Below, piece by piece: positions 23,260-34,558 of a stretch of DNA of 64,000 bases. Source of the DNA: Tragulus kanchil (taxonomy: Eukaryota; Chordata; Mammalia; Artiodactyla; Tragulidae); the NCBI GenBank assembly GCA_022376925.1, contig JAIOJX010000004.1, forward strand, positions 5,952,001-6,016,000, given 5' to 3'. Position numbers and translations under genes: made by a program. A model generated the notes under the pieces. It searched no databases and had not been told where the DNA came from. It saw only the letters and a list, made by a program, of their open reading frames with translations. The first letter of the stretch is position 1; each line of letters opens with the position of its first letter.

Positions 23260-23551
23260 ATCCTAAAGGAACTCAGCCCTGAACATTCTGAAGGACTGAT
23301 GCTGAAGCTCAAGCTGCAATACTTTGGTCACCTGATGCAGAGTCGACTGATTGGAAAAGACCCTGATGCTGGGAAAGATTGAAGGCAGGAGAAGAAGAAA
23401 ACGACATAGGATTAGATAGTTGGATGGCATCATTGACTCTATGGACATGAGTTTGAGCAAACTCTGGGAGATAGTGAAGGCAGGGAAGGTTGGTATGCTA
23501 TAGTCCATGGGGTCAGAAAGAGTTGGACATGAGTTAGTGACTGAACAACAA
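23260..23551 (+). mobile_element. ART2A/BovB-derived SINE
   Basis: Ordered landmarks are TCCTAAAGGAACTCAGCCCTG, GAAGGACTGATGCTGAAGC, CACCTGATGCAGAGTCGACTG, AAAAGACCCTGATGCTGGG, GTTGGATGGCATCA, and the end GGGGTCAGAAAGAGTTGGACATG. These match ruminant ART2A, whose sequence derives from the BovB LINE (RTE family). Confidence 0.88.
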
Positions 23552-24196
23552 GTGAGAAACTGCTTGCAAAATATGAAACTCATTTTTTCTGTGGTTCCCT
23601 TTTCTCTAAGATATTGGCTCTTCAACTTCTGGTGGTCTACAAATCATTTTTTGTCCCTTCAGCCTAGTGGAACTGCTAGTTGCCTGTTTTCTGTTTTGCC
23701 TTTTTGTCTTGCAATGAGTGTCAGAAAATACCCCAAGTGGAGAAAGCACCAATTTAGGACCAACTTCAGTATGCTTTCCTTTGCTCTGGCCCTTCAAGTC
23801 ATGGCTGCTTGCTTGTTGTTCCCCATTGCCTTTGAACTCCTCACTTTATTTTTGATCCAGTTTTTATAGTTGTTCTCAGTAGGAGGGTATGTCAGATACA
23901 AATTACTTCTTCATAGCCAGGAACCACTGACGGATTCCCACAGCCACTCTGTATTACGTGCATGGCTTCTTCAGCTAACTCACTCTTGGTCCCATTTTTC
24001 TGTCTTTCCCACCTGATGCCTTCCTCAGAGATCAGCATGTTACTTTTATACTTCTTTTCTTCCCTCCTTTTCTTTTCAAGCTTATATTTCTACATTTATA
24101 TCCAACTCATAGTCAATTCTTTATACAGCAGTGGAGCAGTCTTTAAAATATCAAATCTTTGCACTAAATCCCATTTGCTCTTCGAATGAAACACAA
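23552..24196. other. Unannotated sequence (also present at 24600-25244)
   Basis: Open frames of 60-120 codons run on both strands across the SINE boundary, which argues against coding. Parts near 24110-24190 may be decayed L2 sequence. Confidence 0.4.
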
Positions 24197-24307
24197 TTCC
24201 TCAAGGACTTGAAATGAACTTTACCTCCTGGAGGAGATTATCAGGTAGGTTTGCCTGTTTCCTCAGACTCTCACCATATACAGTATGTGCATCTGAGAGT
24301 TTGGCAA

Positions 24308-24599
24308 ATCCTAAAGGAACTCAGCCCTGAACATTCTGAAGGACTGATGCTGAAGCTCAAGCTGCAATACTTTGGTCACCTGATGCAGAGTCGACTGATT
24401 GGAAAAGACCCTGATGCTGGGAAAGATTGAAGGCAGGAGAAGAAGAAAACGACATAGGATTAGATAGTTGGATGGCATCATTGACTCTATGGACATGAGT
24501 TTGAGCAAACTCTGGGAGATAGTGAAGGCAGGGAAGGTTGGTATGCTATAGTCCATGGGGTCAGAAAGAGTTGGACATGAGTTAGTGACTGAACAACAA
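24308..24599 (+). mobile_element. ART2A/BovB-derived SINE, duplicate copy
   Basis: Same insertion as 23260-23551 at an offset of 1048. Confidence 0.88.
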
Positions 24600-25374
24600 G
24601 TGAGAAACTGCTTGCAAAATATGAAACTCATTTTTTCTGTGGTTCCCTTTTCTCTAAGATATTGGCTCTTCAACTTCTGGTGGTCTACAAATCATTTTTT
24701 GTCCCTTCAGCCTAGTGGAACTGCTAGTTGCCTGTTTTCTGTTTTGCCTTTTTGTCTTGCAATGAGTGTCAGAAAATACCCCAAGTGGAGAAAGCACCAA
24801 TTTAGGACCAACTTCAGTATGCTTTCCTTTGCTCTGGCCCTTCAAGTCATGGCTGCTTGCTTGTTGTTCCCCATTGCCTTTGAACTCCTCACTTTATTTT
24901 TGATCCAGTTTTTATAGTTGTTCTCAGTAGGAGGGTATGTCAGATACAAATTACTTCTTCATAGCCAGGAGCCACTGACGGATTCCCACAGCCACTCTGT
25001 ATTACGTGCATGGCTTCTTCAGCTAACTCACTCTTGGTCCCATTTTTCTGTCTTTCCCACCTGATGCCTTCCTCAGAGATCAGCATGTTACTTTTATACT
25101 TCTTTTCTTCCCTCCTTTTCTTTTCAAGCTTATATTTCTACATTTATATCCAACTCATAGTCAATTCTTTATACAGCAGTGGAGCAGTCTTTAAAATATC
25201 AAATCTTTGCACTAAATCCCATTTGCTCTTCGAATGAAACACAATTCCTCACTATGGACTTATATGGTCAGTCCCAAAGTCCTTCTTCAATCATACCTCC
25301 TCCCTTTCTCCCCTTATCTCACTAAGCTATAGATATTTTTCCACTTGTCTTTGAGCTCAGATCTTCCTACACTT

Positions 25375-25475
25375 TTTAAAATTCATTTATTTATTTCTTA
25401 ATTGAAGGATAATAGCTTTACAGGGTTTTGTTGTTTACTGTTAAACATCAACATGAATCAGCCACAGAGATCTTC
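25375..25475 (-). mobile_element. Ruminant L1/BovB-type 3' tail fragment
   Basis: AATTCATTTATTTATTTCTTAATTG, then TAGCTTTACAGGGTTTTGTTG and ACATCAACATGAATCAGCC form the reverse complement of a ruminant LINE 3' tail. Confidence 0.5.
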
Positions 25476-25492
25476 CTACACTTAGTTTTTTT

Positions 25493-25790
25493 GTGGGAGG
25501 GGGGCGCGGGTTGGGGAGGGAGGGGGGTGGGCGGGCCACTTCTATTGGTCTTTCATTTATCTATTTTCATCCATCTTTGTTCTTTGGTCCCTGTGGGCCT
25601 CCCATCGCAGTGGCCTCTGTTGTCACAGAGCACCGGCTCTGGGCGCATGCACTCCAGAGCTCCGGCTCGGTAATTAGACACATCGGTCCGGCCGCTCCGC
25701 AGCACGTGGGATCTTCTCAGGCCAGGGATCGAACCGGTGCCCCTTGCATTGCAAGGTGGTGTCCTTATCCACTGGACCACCAGGGAAGCC
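25493..25790 (-). mobile_element. CHR-type tRNA-Glu SINE with 17-bp target-site duplication
   Basis: The plus strand reads GGCCACTTCTATTGGTCTTTC near 25534, then ATCTATTTTCATCCATCTTTG, and ends ACTGGACCACCAGGGAAGCC. The flanks CTACACTTAGTTTTTTT at 25476-25492 and 25791-25807 are identical, a clear target-site duplication from LINE-mediated insertion. The inner left edge (25493-25533) is an unusual G-rich tract. Confidence 0.92.
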
Positions 25791-25814
25791 CTACACTTAG
25801 TTTTTTTCATTATT

Positions 25815-26055
25815 AGTATCTTACCTTCTCAATAAAGCCTTCCCTGACCACCCTTTCTGAAGTTCCTCTTCTCTATCATTACTGCTCATTTTTCTTCATA
25901 ATTCTTAACCTCATCTAAACTTTTTTGCTCATTTACATGTTTTTTTTAAAATTTTAGAATGTTAGCAGCACAATAATAGAAACTTTCTTCTTCTCGCTTG
26001 TATTACCAATGCCTATAAGTAGATCTTCATACATTGTAAGCATTAAATGAATGAA
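25815..26055 (+). mobile_element. L2 3' end
   Basis: AATAAAGCCTTCCCTGACCACCC, then AAACTTTTTTGCTCATTTACATG and the terminal CATTAAATGAATGAAATCC resemble the L2 3' region on the plus strand. The L1 fragment and CHR element at 25375-25807 seem to have inserted into or beside it. Confidence 0.5.
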
Positions 26056-26094
26056 ATCCTACAAGCTTTCTTTACTCTTATGACATGCACTGTG

Positions 26095-26281
26095 CTCATT
26101 CTCTTGATAAACTCTCTCATTAAGTTATTACAATTACCTTGTGGAGGAGAGTCTATTATTGCTCCCTATTTTACAGAGGAATAATGTTTAAGGTGCAGGG
26201 AAATCAAGTGTCTTATTCTATTTGAGTAGGTAATTGGTGATACTGGAATTTGGTTCCAAGCCTGAACTTCTAACTCCCAAC
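26095..26281 (-). repeat. MIR SINE
   Basis: CTATTATTGCTCCCTATTTTACAGAGGAATAATG, then GCAGGGAAATCAAGTG and TGGAATTTGGTTCCAAGCCTGAACTTC correspond to the reverse complement of the MIR core and 5' part. Confidence 0.55.
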
Positions 26282-28086
26282 ATCGTTTTTAGACTGATGA
26301 TCTGTATTGTATACTTCAGGCTATTTGTTAGAAAATCAATTAGGCTTTCTATTAATTTTACATGTGGCAACTTCCTCTCAACTAAATAATAGTTTCCTTG
26401 ATGACAAAAATGTGGCTGTGTTGTATGGGTTTGTACCAGGAGGAGTTTTGGCTTTTGCCCACCCAGCATCCATTCATCACTCTTCTGATAAAAGCACCTG
26501 GATTTTCCTAGGGGAACATCCACTCACCTCACCCACTGTCACTCCACGTTGGGGTGGGGTTAGCCTAAGATCCAAGGGTGGGAGAGCCTGACACAGGGCT
26601 GTGTAATCAATATACTCCAGCCCCTCAACAGTGACTTGCCCAAGAATAAACATATGACCCAAATACATCCAATCACAATGAATTAGACTTGATGCTTTGA
26701 GGAAGGAAATAGGAGAGTCCACTCCCCTTCCCCTTCCGACCCCACACCAGCATTAAAAGGAAACAGAAAAGATGAAGCCAGTATGGAGGGAATCAGAATG
26801 GAAAGTTGGAGAGAAGCCAGATTTCCAACGATTTTGTTTGAACACCTGCATCCAGCCAGCCTGAAACCATGATCTCCTCTGGCTGATTTAGTTAAATGGA
26901 CCAATCCATTTATTTTGTGTTTAAGCCAGTTTTAGTTGCATTTCTCTTCCCTTTATGCCAGAAAGAGTCCTGCTTCACATAGTTCTCCATAAATGCCTAT
27001 GCTGTGTGGACATGCAACTTGTACTTAACCCAAGAGTGCATCCATGTAGCCTGACCAGAGGCAGAAATATGTCTTGTGTGCCTTGCAGATAATCTCACCA
27101 CATACCTCCCTCTGCTCTCTGCTTTGAGGCTGTGACTCTGAGTGAGGGCGGGTACTTCTTTCTCAGGTGGTGGTAATAATGAGTCAGACAGAATGGTTGC
27201 TGATGCTTGGATGTCAATTATGGAAACTAACTGCAAGGAAAGCTCTCAGATGGGTCTTAAGTGTCATAATCTCTCAGGAGGCCTGCTCCTTCAAGGGCTT
27301 AGGTGGCTGAGAATATGTTTGAACTGCTGATCCTTTCTTTGATCATGCTTTATAGGATTATTCTGTAATGAGCTGATGCCAAGGAAGAGAGGCTGTGTTT
27401 GGATTGCCATGTTCATGCTTAGGCCATGTGACTTCCCTCTGTCATTTCAGTTTTCTTCCTTCTCCTTTTGCTGATGCTAGAATAGAAACCCTTCAATGGT
27501 GTTCTCACCAAAGCATGTGTCATCGTATTCCTCAAGTTGTCTCCAAGCTGGGGAAGGGTCAGAGGGGTCCTCAAATAGGAAAATAGGGTTTATCATTTCC
27601 TGGCCCACCCAGGACAGTTCTCCTTCATTATCATCTTATTGGCAATATGGGGGTAATAAGTGCAGGTGTTACTACTTCCAATTGACTGAAGAGGAAAGTC
27701 AGGTTCAGAGAGACAGAGAGTGCAGAAAGCTACAGGGCAGCAGAATCATCCCCAAGATTAGTGCTCTCATTGCCTGACCACCCTCTGACCACCCAGGTCG
27801 TTGCAACAGCAGAGGGTCAGTAATACTTGTTAATCTTCCAGCCCAGGCTCCAACGGTGTCTCTTCTTGGCTGTCTTCACTTAGGACTTAGCTGGAAAAGG
27901 TCTCTTGTTGGAACCTGTATGGCACTCCTCCAGGTATTCTATGGTTTCTACCTTGTAACATAATCATCTGTGTGTACTTCTATCTTTTTTCTTTGTCCCC
28001 TCAGCACCTAGATAGCAGCATGTTTGCTCTGAGGTGGGTATTTGGAGAATGTTTACTATGAGTGTGATGAAGTCAATAAATGCCTT
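26282..28086. other. Unannotated unique sequence
   Basis: It may contain a weak MIR-like trace near 27650-27750 (GACTGAAGAGGAAAGTCAGGTTCAG). Open frames up to 94 codons overlap each other on opposite strands. No exon or RNA gene was recognised. Confidence 0.4.
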
Positions 28087-28561
28087 TTTTTTTTCTTTTT
28101 TGCAGGGGTGGTGGGAGATGAGGGTGGTGTATCCAAAGGGACCAGAGTTGTTTCTGTAGTACCTACAGAACTGTTAGGTGGAAGAAGCGTTGAGCTTGTT
28201 CTATGCTACCCTAAAGGGCAGAAACAGAAACAAACATAGTGGGTAGATGTTTCAGAGGAACCTCCTTCAGCTCAGGGTGGGACTTCCTGTAGCCAAAGCT
28301 CTTGAAAGGTGGTGGGTCTTCTTCTAAGGCAGTTATGTGTGTCACTGAAGGCATGGAAGCACATCTGGTGGGAATGGTGCAGAGGACATTCCAGCATTTT
28401 AGAAGGGGCTGGGCTTCTAGGCTCCTTTCCTACTCACACAGTAGTATTCCAGAGCTCTTCAGTGTGGTTGATTGTGAAATGCTCTTGGGAGAAAAGCTTA
28501 TACTCAAAAATCCTCACTCAGTTGCTACCCACGTAGATGGTATTCACAATGACACTAAGAA

Positions 28562-28760
28562 TGTGGGCTTTATGTGTCTAAATTCTGGCTTTGCTGCTTG
28601 CTAACGTGTGACCCTGGCAAAGCTACTTCATGTCTCTGAACCTCAGTTTACTGATTTGTAAAATGGTAATGTTAAAAATACCCACCTCCCTGGGATATTG
28701 TGTAGTCATACACAAAAAACCCCACATAGCCTGGCAAAGAGAAAGTGCCCAATTAATTAT
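28562..28760 (+). repeat. MIR SINE
   Basis: TTCTGGCTTTGCTGCTTGCTAACGTGTGACCCTGGCAAAG, TCTCTGAACCTCAGTTTACTG and TTGTAAAATGGTAATG match MIR in the forward orientation very well. Confidence 0.85.
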
Positions 28761-29644
28761 TATTATTGTATTATCATCATTGTTATTGCCACCACTCTCC
28801 CCCTTCTGTCATGATCCCTGGCCTGTGAGTGTGACCTGGGTCTCCTGGGGACTGTGTCCATCCTTCTTCTTGGTAACATTGCAGAGGTGCAGCTGGGACC
28901 CTCAGAGACCCTAGAGTGCATGCCTCTGAGCAGTTAGCTGACAGCCGACTGTGAGACTGGGTATTGGAGTCTTTGAGGCCTCTAGTCACTTTCCAATGCC
29001 AACAATGTAAGATAAGAACAATATAATTTTTCTACTCTATCCTGGGATCCCAGTTGTTGCTGCTCATTAAAGACAGTTTTCTCCGAATTCAGAAACAAGG
29101 GCCCTTTTTTTTCAAACAATTAATTAATTTTTCTACTCTATCCTGGGATTGTGTCTAGGGGGGGCAAAAACCCTTTTTTTTTTTGCAGGGGTGGTGGGAG
29201 ATGAGGGTGGTGTATCCAAAGGGACCAGAGTTGTTTCTGTAGTACCTACAGAACTGTTAGGTGGAAGAAGCGTTGAGCTTGTTCTATGCTACCCTAAAGG
29301 GCAGAAACAGAAACAAACATAGTGGGTAGATGTTTCAGAGGAACCTCCTTCAGCTCAGGGTGGGACTTCCTGTAGCCAAAGCTCTTGAAAGGTGGTGGGT
29401 CTTCTTCTAAGGCAGTTATGTGTGTCACTGAAGGCATGGAAGCACATCTGGTGGGAATGGTGCAGAGGACATTCCAGCATTTTAGAAGGGGCTGGGCTTC
29501 TAGGCTCCTTTCCTACTCACACAGTAGTATTCCAGAGCTCTTCAGTGTGGTTGATTGTGAAATGCTCTTGGGAGAAAAGCTTATACTCAAAAATCCTCAC
29601 TCAGTTGCTACCCACGTAGATGGTATTCACAATGACACTAAGAA

Positions 29645-29843
29645 TGTGGGCTTTATGTGTCTAAATTCTGGCTTTGCTGCTTGCTAACGTGTGACCCTGG
29701 CAAAGCTACTTCATGTCTCTGAACCTCAGTTTACTGATTTGTAAAATGGTAATGTTAAAAATACCCACCTCCCTGGGATATTGTGTAGTCATACACAAAA
29801 AACCCCACATAGTCTGGCAAAGAGAAAGTGCCCAATTAATTAT
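29645..29843 (+). repeat. MIR SINE, duplicate copy
   Basis: Same element as 28562-28760 at an offset of 1083. Confidence 0.85.
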
Positions 29844-30819
29844 TATTATTGTATTATCATCATTGTTATTGCCACCACTCTCCCCCTTCTGTCATGATCC
29901 CTGGCCTGTGAGTGTGACCTGGGTCTCCTGGGGACTGTGTCCATCCTTCTTCTTGGTAACATTGCAGAGGTGCAGCTGGGACCCTCAGAGACCCTTGAGT
30001 GCATGCCTCTGAGCAGTTAGCTGACAGCCGACTGTGAGACTGGGTATTGGAGTCTTTGAGGCCTCTAGTCACTTTCCAATGCCAACAATGTAAGATAAGA
30101 ACAATATAATTTTTCTACTCTATCCTGGGATCCCAGTTGTTGCTGCTCATTAAAGACAGTTTTCTCCCGAATTCAGAAACAAGGGGCCCTTTTTTTTTTT
30201 TCAAAATTTCTTGTGTAACACTGGGTTCCCCAAAGGCTGTTGGCAGTTTCTTCAGTTTCCCCTCAAATCCCTGACCTGACTTTCCAGTTCTTGGGTTATT
30301 AATGCATCAACAAAACGTGTACTCTGGGATCAGAAAATCCATTCTTGTCCTTTGGTCGTTTAGAAAATGGAAAGAGAAAATCTCAAGTCCCCAGTCCATA
30401 GTTTGTTTGAGAGCAAGGTTGCTCCCAGAGTCATTCTCTGCCGTGAAATTTTATAAGGGTGGAACAAAATTAACTCAAAGACTCTTATGTAATTCTTCTT
30501 TTACATAAGAAGATTACATATAGTAGGTGCTTAGTAAACGTTTTATCTATGTAATATCTCCATTTTAAAGGAGAGGAATGAGGTAGTGTTTTCACTTCTG
30601 CTTTAAACATAAACAGTCATAGTAACTCATCCCACTCAGCTAGTAATAGAGTTGAGACTGACCCCCAAAACTCAGATCGTTTAGGGTGAATCATGCTGTC
30701 TACTGTTTAGAAGAGCTATTATTTATATGATGCATGTTACAAATGAACAGAACACAGCTGTAGAAACCCCAGAGATGATAACACATATGTACAGTGTGTT
30801 AATGTATACATCTTCATGT

Positions 30820-30980
30820 TTACCACTCAGGTCAACCCCAAGACATTAATGTTCATATCCCTGATTTATAGATAGGAACAAATAGACTCCGGAGGTGAAG
30901 GAGTTTGCTCAAGGAAGTAAAACATCCCCAAGAAGCAAAGCAGAATTCAGACACTGCTTCCTGAACCATTGGGTGGTGGA
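30820..30980 (-). repeat. MIR-like fragment
   Basis: ATCCCTGATTTATAGATAGGAAC, GGAGGTGAAGGAGTTTGCTCAAGG and AGAATTCAGACACTGCTTCC follow the reverse complement of MIR. Confidence 0.45.
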
Positions 30981-31932
30981 TGTTTTCATCACATCACCAT
31001 TGTGGCCCTCCAAGATAGAAATTTTAAGAAATCACCCTCCACGTACACCTTCTTTAACTTTTTTCAAAGCACTTTGAGGAATCTTCATGGAGTCTCCCCA
31101 TGATCCACCAGACTTGGTGGGGGAGACTCTCAATACCCTGTTTTAGTAATGACAAGCCTGAGGCCAGAAGGTTTGCTTCATGTCCAACAAGATGGCCAAT
31201 GGGCCAAAAAAGTTAGAATCAGCTCTTGGCAGTGAAGCTCTGCTCTGGTTTTCCTGTGCTTCACATTTTGTGCTGCCCGCTTTCCCAATCCCCGAGTCAC
31301 TAGGTTTCTTTTGACTATGCTGGGTCTCCAGTCCAGTGCTTCCTCAGGCCTTCCCTTCCCAATCACTCAATCAGTTCACATGTTGTATGCCAGGTAGCTT
31401 CTGTGAGAAGAACTGACCTGAAAACTGGTGCTCCTGCCTACCCCTCGCTCCTCACTCCTTCTATCTCTCTGAAACCTGTTGACCAGTACGTATCCTCCCC
31501 CGACCTCGCTCTAACCAATTGGGTTATGGAACTTAAGTTATGCTTCATTCTCTGCCGTGAAATTTTATAAGGGTGGAACAAAATTAACTCAAAGACTCTT
31601 ATGTAATTCTTCTTTACATAAGAAGATTACATATAGTAGGTGCTTATTAAACGTTTTATCTATGTAATATCTCCATTTTAAAGGAGAGGAATGAGGTAGT
31701 GTTTTCACTTCTGCTTTAAACATAAACAGTCATAGTAACTCATCCCACTCAGCTAGTAATAGAGTTGAGACTGACCCCCAAAACTCAGATCGTTTAGGGT
31801 GAATCATGCTGTCTACTGTTTAGAAGAGCTATTATTTATATGATGCATGTTACAAATGAACAGAACACAGCTGTAGAAACCCCAGAGATGATAACACATA
31901 TGTACAGTGTGTTAATGTATACATCTTCATGT

Positions 31933-32093
31933 TTACCACTCAGGTCAACCCCAAGACATTAATGTTCATATCCCTGATTTATAGATAGGAACAAATAGAC
32001 TCCGGAGGTGAAGGAGTTTGCTCAAGGAAGTAAAACATCCCCAAGAAGCAAAGCAGAATTCAGACACTGCTTCCTGAACCATTGGGTGGTGGA
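31933..32093 (-). repeat. MIR-like fragment, duplicate copy
   Basis: Duplicate of 30820-30980 at an offset of 1113. Confidence 0.45.
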
Positions 32094-32676
32094 TGTTTTC
32101 ATCACATCACCATTGTGGCCCTCCAAGATAGAAATTTTAAGAAATCACCCTCCACGTACACCTTCTTTAACTTTTTTCAAAGCACTTTGAGGAATCTTCA
32201 TGGAGTCTCCCCATGATCCACCAGACTTGGTGGGGGAGACTCTCAATACCCTGTTTTAGTAATGACAATCCTGAGGCCAGAAGGTTTGCTTCATGTCCAA
32301 CAAGATGGCCAATGGGCCAAAAAAGTTAGAATCAGCTCTTGGCAGTGAAGCTCTGCTCTGGTTTTCCTGTGCTTCACATTTTGTGCTGCCCGCTTTCCCA
32401 ATCCCCGAGTCACTAGGTTTCTTTTGACTATGCTGGGTCTCCAGTCCAGTGCTTCCTCAGGCCTTCCCTTCCCAATCACTCAATCAGTTCACATGTTGTA
32501 TGCCAGGTAGCTTCTGTGAGAAGAACTGACCTGAAAACTGGTGCTCCTGCCTACCCCTCGCTCCTCACTCCTTCTATCTCTCTGAAACCTGTTGACCAGT
32601 ACGTATCCTACCCCTCAGGGACCTCAGAACTCATAAACCAATTGGGTTTAATAGGCACACATTTAAGTTGATGGTC

Positions 32677-32910
32677 TCAGTCAGTTCAGTCAGTCAGTCA
32701 TATCTGACTCTTTGCAACCCTAAGGACTGCAGCACGCCAGGCACCATCTCCTGGTGCTTGCTCAAACTCATGTCCATTGAGTTGGTGATGTGATGCCATC
32801 CAACCATCTTGTCCTCCACTCTCTCCTTCTTCTTCTATTTTTCCCAGCAGCAGGGTCTTTTCCAATGAGTTGGCTCTTTGCATCAGGGAGCTAAAGTTCA
32901 ATTGATGATA
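32677..32910 (-). mobile_element. ART2A/BovB-derived SINE fragment
   Basis: The plus strand reads CAGTTCAGTCAGTCAGTCAT, TCTGACTCTTTGCAACCC, GCTTGCTCAAACTCATGTCC, ATTGAGTTGGTGATG, CAGGGTCTTTTCCAATGAG and TTGGCTCTTTGCATCAGG. This is the reverse complement of ART2A, truncated at its 5' side. Confidence 0.88.
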
Positions 32911-33004
32911 ACCTAAAGCATTAGCCCCTGTATAACAGAAGTCATTGCGAGGATGGGAAGAAGTAGATGAGGAGAGGGCTTGATGCTGAGGTTATGAGAT
33001 CAGT

Positions 33005-33236
33005 CTTTTGAGTCAGATAATGTGTGTTCAAGTGTCTGTGTGGCTCCTTAGCTGTGTGACCTTAGGCAAGTTAGTTAAACCTTTCCAGCCAGCCTTGTTT
33101 CCTAATCTAGTGTGTCCAAATTATTGAGTTATTGTAAATGTCACAGGAGATAATTAATAAAACTGTTGAGCACAAGGCATATGTTCTTTTTATTGCTATA
33201 GTAAAGGCTAAATAAATGGTAGCATCATTCATTGGG
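33005..33236 (+). repeat. MIR SINE
   Basis: TGTGTGGCTCCTTAGCTGTGTGACCTTAGGCAAG, GTTTCCTAATCTAG and ATAATTAATAAAACTGTTGAGCAC follow MIR forward, with internal decay. Confidence 0.75.
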
Positions 33237-33362
33237 TAGATAAGACTTAAAGTAATTCAGATACTTTTAAGTGCTCTGTTTAAACAACTACAGAATCTCC
33301 AGTGCCTATTTCAGGACCTGGCATAAAGTTGAGGTTTGAGGTCTATATCTGTGGGTGCCTGT

Positions 33363-33436
33363 ATGTATGTTCAGTCACTAAATCCTGCCCGACTCTTTGT
33401 GACCCCATGGACTGTAACCTGTCAGGTTCCTCTTGA
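33363..33436 (-). mobile_element. Bov-tA tail fragment
   Basis: TGTTCAGTCACTAAATCCTGCCCGACTCTTTGTGACCCC followed by ATGGACTGTAACC is the reverse complement of the Bov-tA 3' part. The duplicate is at 34485-34558. Confidence 0.7.
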
Positions 33437-33570
33437 TAGGTGATAGATGACTGCAGGTTATCGTGAACCGTGTTGGATTCTTAATCTCCAATGGAGAAGA
33501 ATTAACGTTGGGATCAAAAGACTCAGTGATAGTCACTCAGAGCTTTGTGCAGTGAGAAGTTTATTAGAGT
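33437..33570 (-). mobile_element. ERV LTR fragment, truncated by a duplication junction
   Basis: Same sequence as the left part of the LTR-like block at 34559-35060. It stops at the join of duplication J. Not an independent insertion. Confidence 0.45.
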
Positions 33571-33798
33571 CTTCTATCTATGCTTGACCCAGCTTAATCA
33601 CTCAATCAGTTCACATGTTGTATGCCAGGTAGCTTCTGTGAGAAGAACTGACCTGAAAACTGGTGCTCCTGCCTACCCCTCGCTCCTCACTCCTTCTATC
33701 TCTCTGAAACCTGTTGACCAGTACGTATCCTACCCCTCAGGGACCTCAGAACTCATAAACCAATTGGGTTTAATAGGCACACATTTAAGTTGATGGTC

Positions 33799-34032
33799 TC
33801 AGTCAGTTCAGTCAGTCAGTCATATCTGACTCTTTGCAACCCTAAGGACTGCAGTACGCCAGGCACCATCTCCTGGTGCTTGCTCAAACTCATGTCCATT
33901 GAGTTGGTGATGTGATGCCATCCAACCATCTTGTCCTCCACTCTCTCCTTCTTCTTCTATTTTTCCCAGCAGCAGGGTCTTTTCCAATGAGTTGGCTCTT
34001 TGCATCAGGGAGCTAAAGTTCAATTGATGGTA
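33799..34032 (-). mobile_element. ART2A/BovB-derived SINE, duplicate copy
   Basis: Duplicate of 32677-32910 at an offset of 1122. Confidence 0.88.
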
Positions 34033-34126
34033 ACCTAAAGCATTAGCCCCTGTATAACAGAAGTCATTGCGAGGATGGGAAGAAGTAGATGAGGAGAGGG
34101 CTTGATGCTGAGGTTATGAGATCAGT

Positions 34127-34358
34127 CTTTTGAGTCAGATAATGTGTGTTCAAGTGTCTGTGTGGCTCCTTAGCTGTGTGACCTTAGGCAAGTTAGTTAA
34201 ACCTTTCCAGCCAGCCTTGTTTCCTAATCTAGTGTGTCCAAATTATTGAGTTATTGTAAATGTCACAGGAGATAATTAATAAAACTGTTGAGCACAAGGC
34301 ATATGTTCTTTTTATTGCTATAGTAAAGGCTGAATAAATGGTAGCATCATTCATTGGG
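34127..34358 (+). repeat. MIR SINE, duplicate copy
   Basis: Duplicate of 33005-33236 at an offset of 1122. Confidence 0.75.
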
Positions 34359-34558
34359 TAGATAAGACTTAAAGTAATTCAGATACTTTTAAGTGCTCTG
34401 TTTAAACAACTACAGAATCTCCAGTGCCTATTTCAGGACCTGGCATAAAGTTGAGGTTTGAGGTCTATATCTGTGGGTGCCTGTATGTATGTTCAGTCAC
34501 TAAATCCTGCCCGACTCTTTGTGACCCCATGGACTGTAACCTGTCAGGTTCCTCTTGA

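Larger units (their letters stand above)
23148..25251. repeat. Direct duplication G (offset 1048-1049), clean 7-bp join
   Basis: Copy 1 is 23148-24203 and copy 2 is 24197-25251. TTCCTCAAGGACTTG occurs at 23148 and 24197. The copies share the 7-bp TTCCTCA at the join with no filler. The differences noticed are one G (CTTGGAAATG versus CTTGAAATG) and an A/G transition (CAGGAACCACTG versus CAGGAGCCACTG). Confidence 0.94.
28087..30205. repeat. Direct duplication H (offset about 1083-1085)
   Basis: Copy 1 is about 28087-29116 and copy 2 about 29173-30205. TGCAGGGGTGGTGGGAGATG occurs at 28101 and 29184. The 56-bp filler (29117-29172) itself repeats ATTTTTCTACTCTATCCTGG from about 29026, so the join is internally scrambled. 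Substitutions noticed are CATAGCCTGG versus CATAGTCTGG and CCCTAGAG versus CCCTTGAG. Confidence 0.92.
30431..32609. repeat. Direct duplication I (offset 1113-1114)
   Basis: Copy 1 is 30431-31496 and copy 2 is 31545-32609. TCATTCTCTGCCGTG occurs at 30431 and 31545. The filler 31497-31544 is a corrupted version of the true continuation at 32610-32660: both contain CCAATTGGGTT and a TTAAGTT step, with deletions in the first. This is strong evidence of a low-quality contig end. Confidence 0.94.

Noticed and set aside
32677..32700. CAGTCAGTCAGT-type direct repeats as a CRISPR-like array
   Set aside because: It is the normal 3' end of an ART2A SINE on the minus strand. There are no regular spacers.
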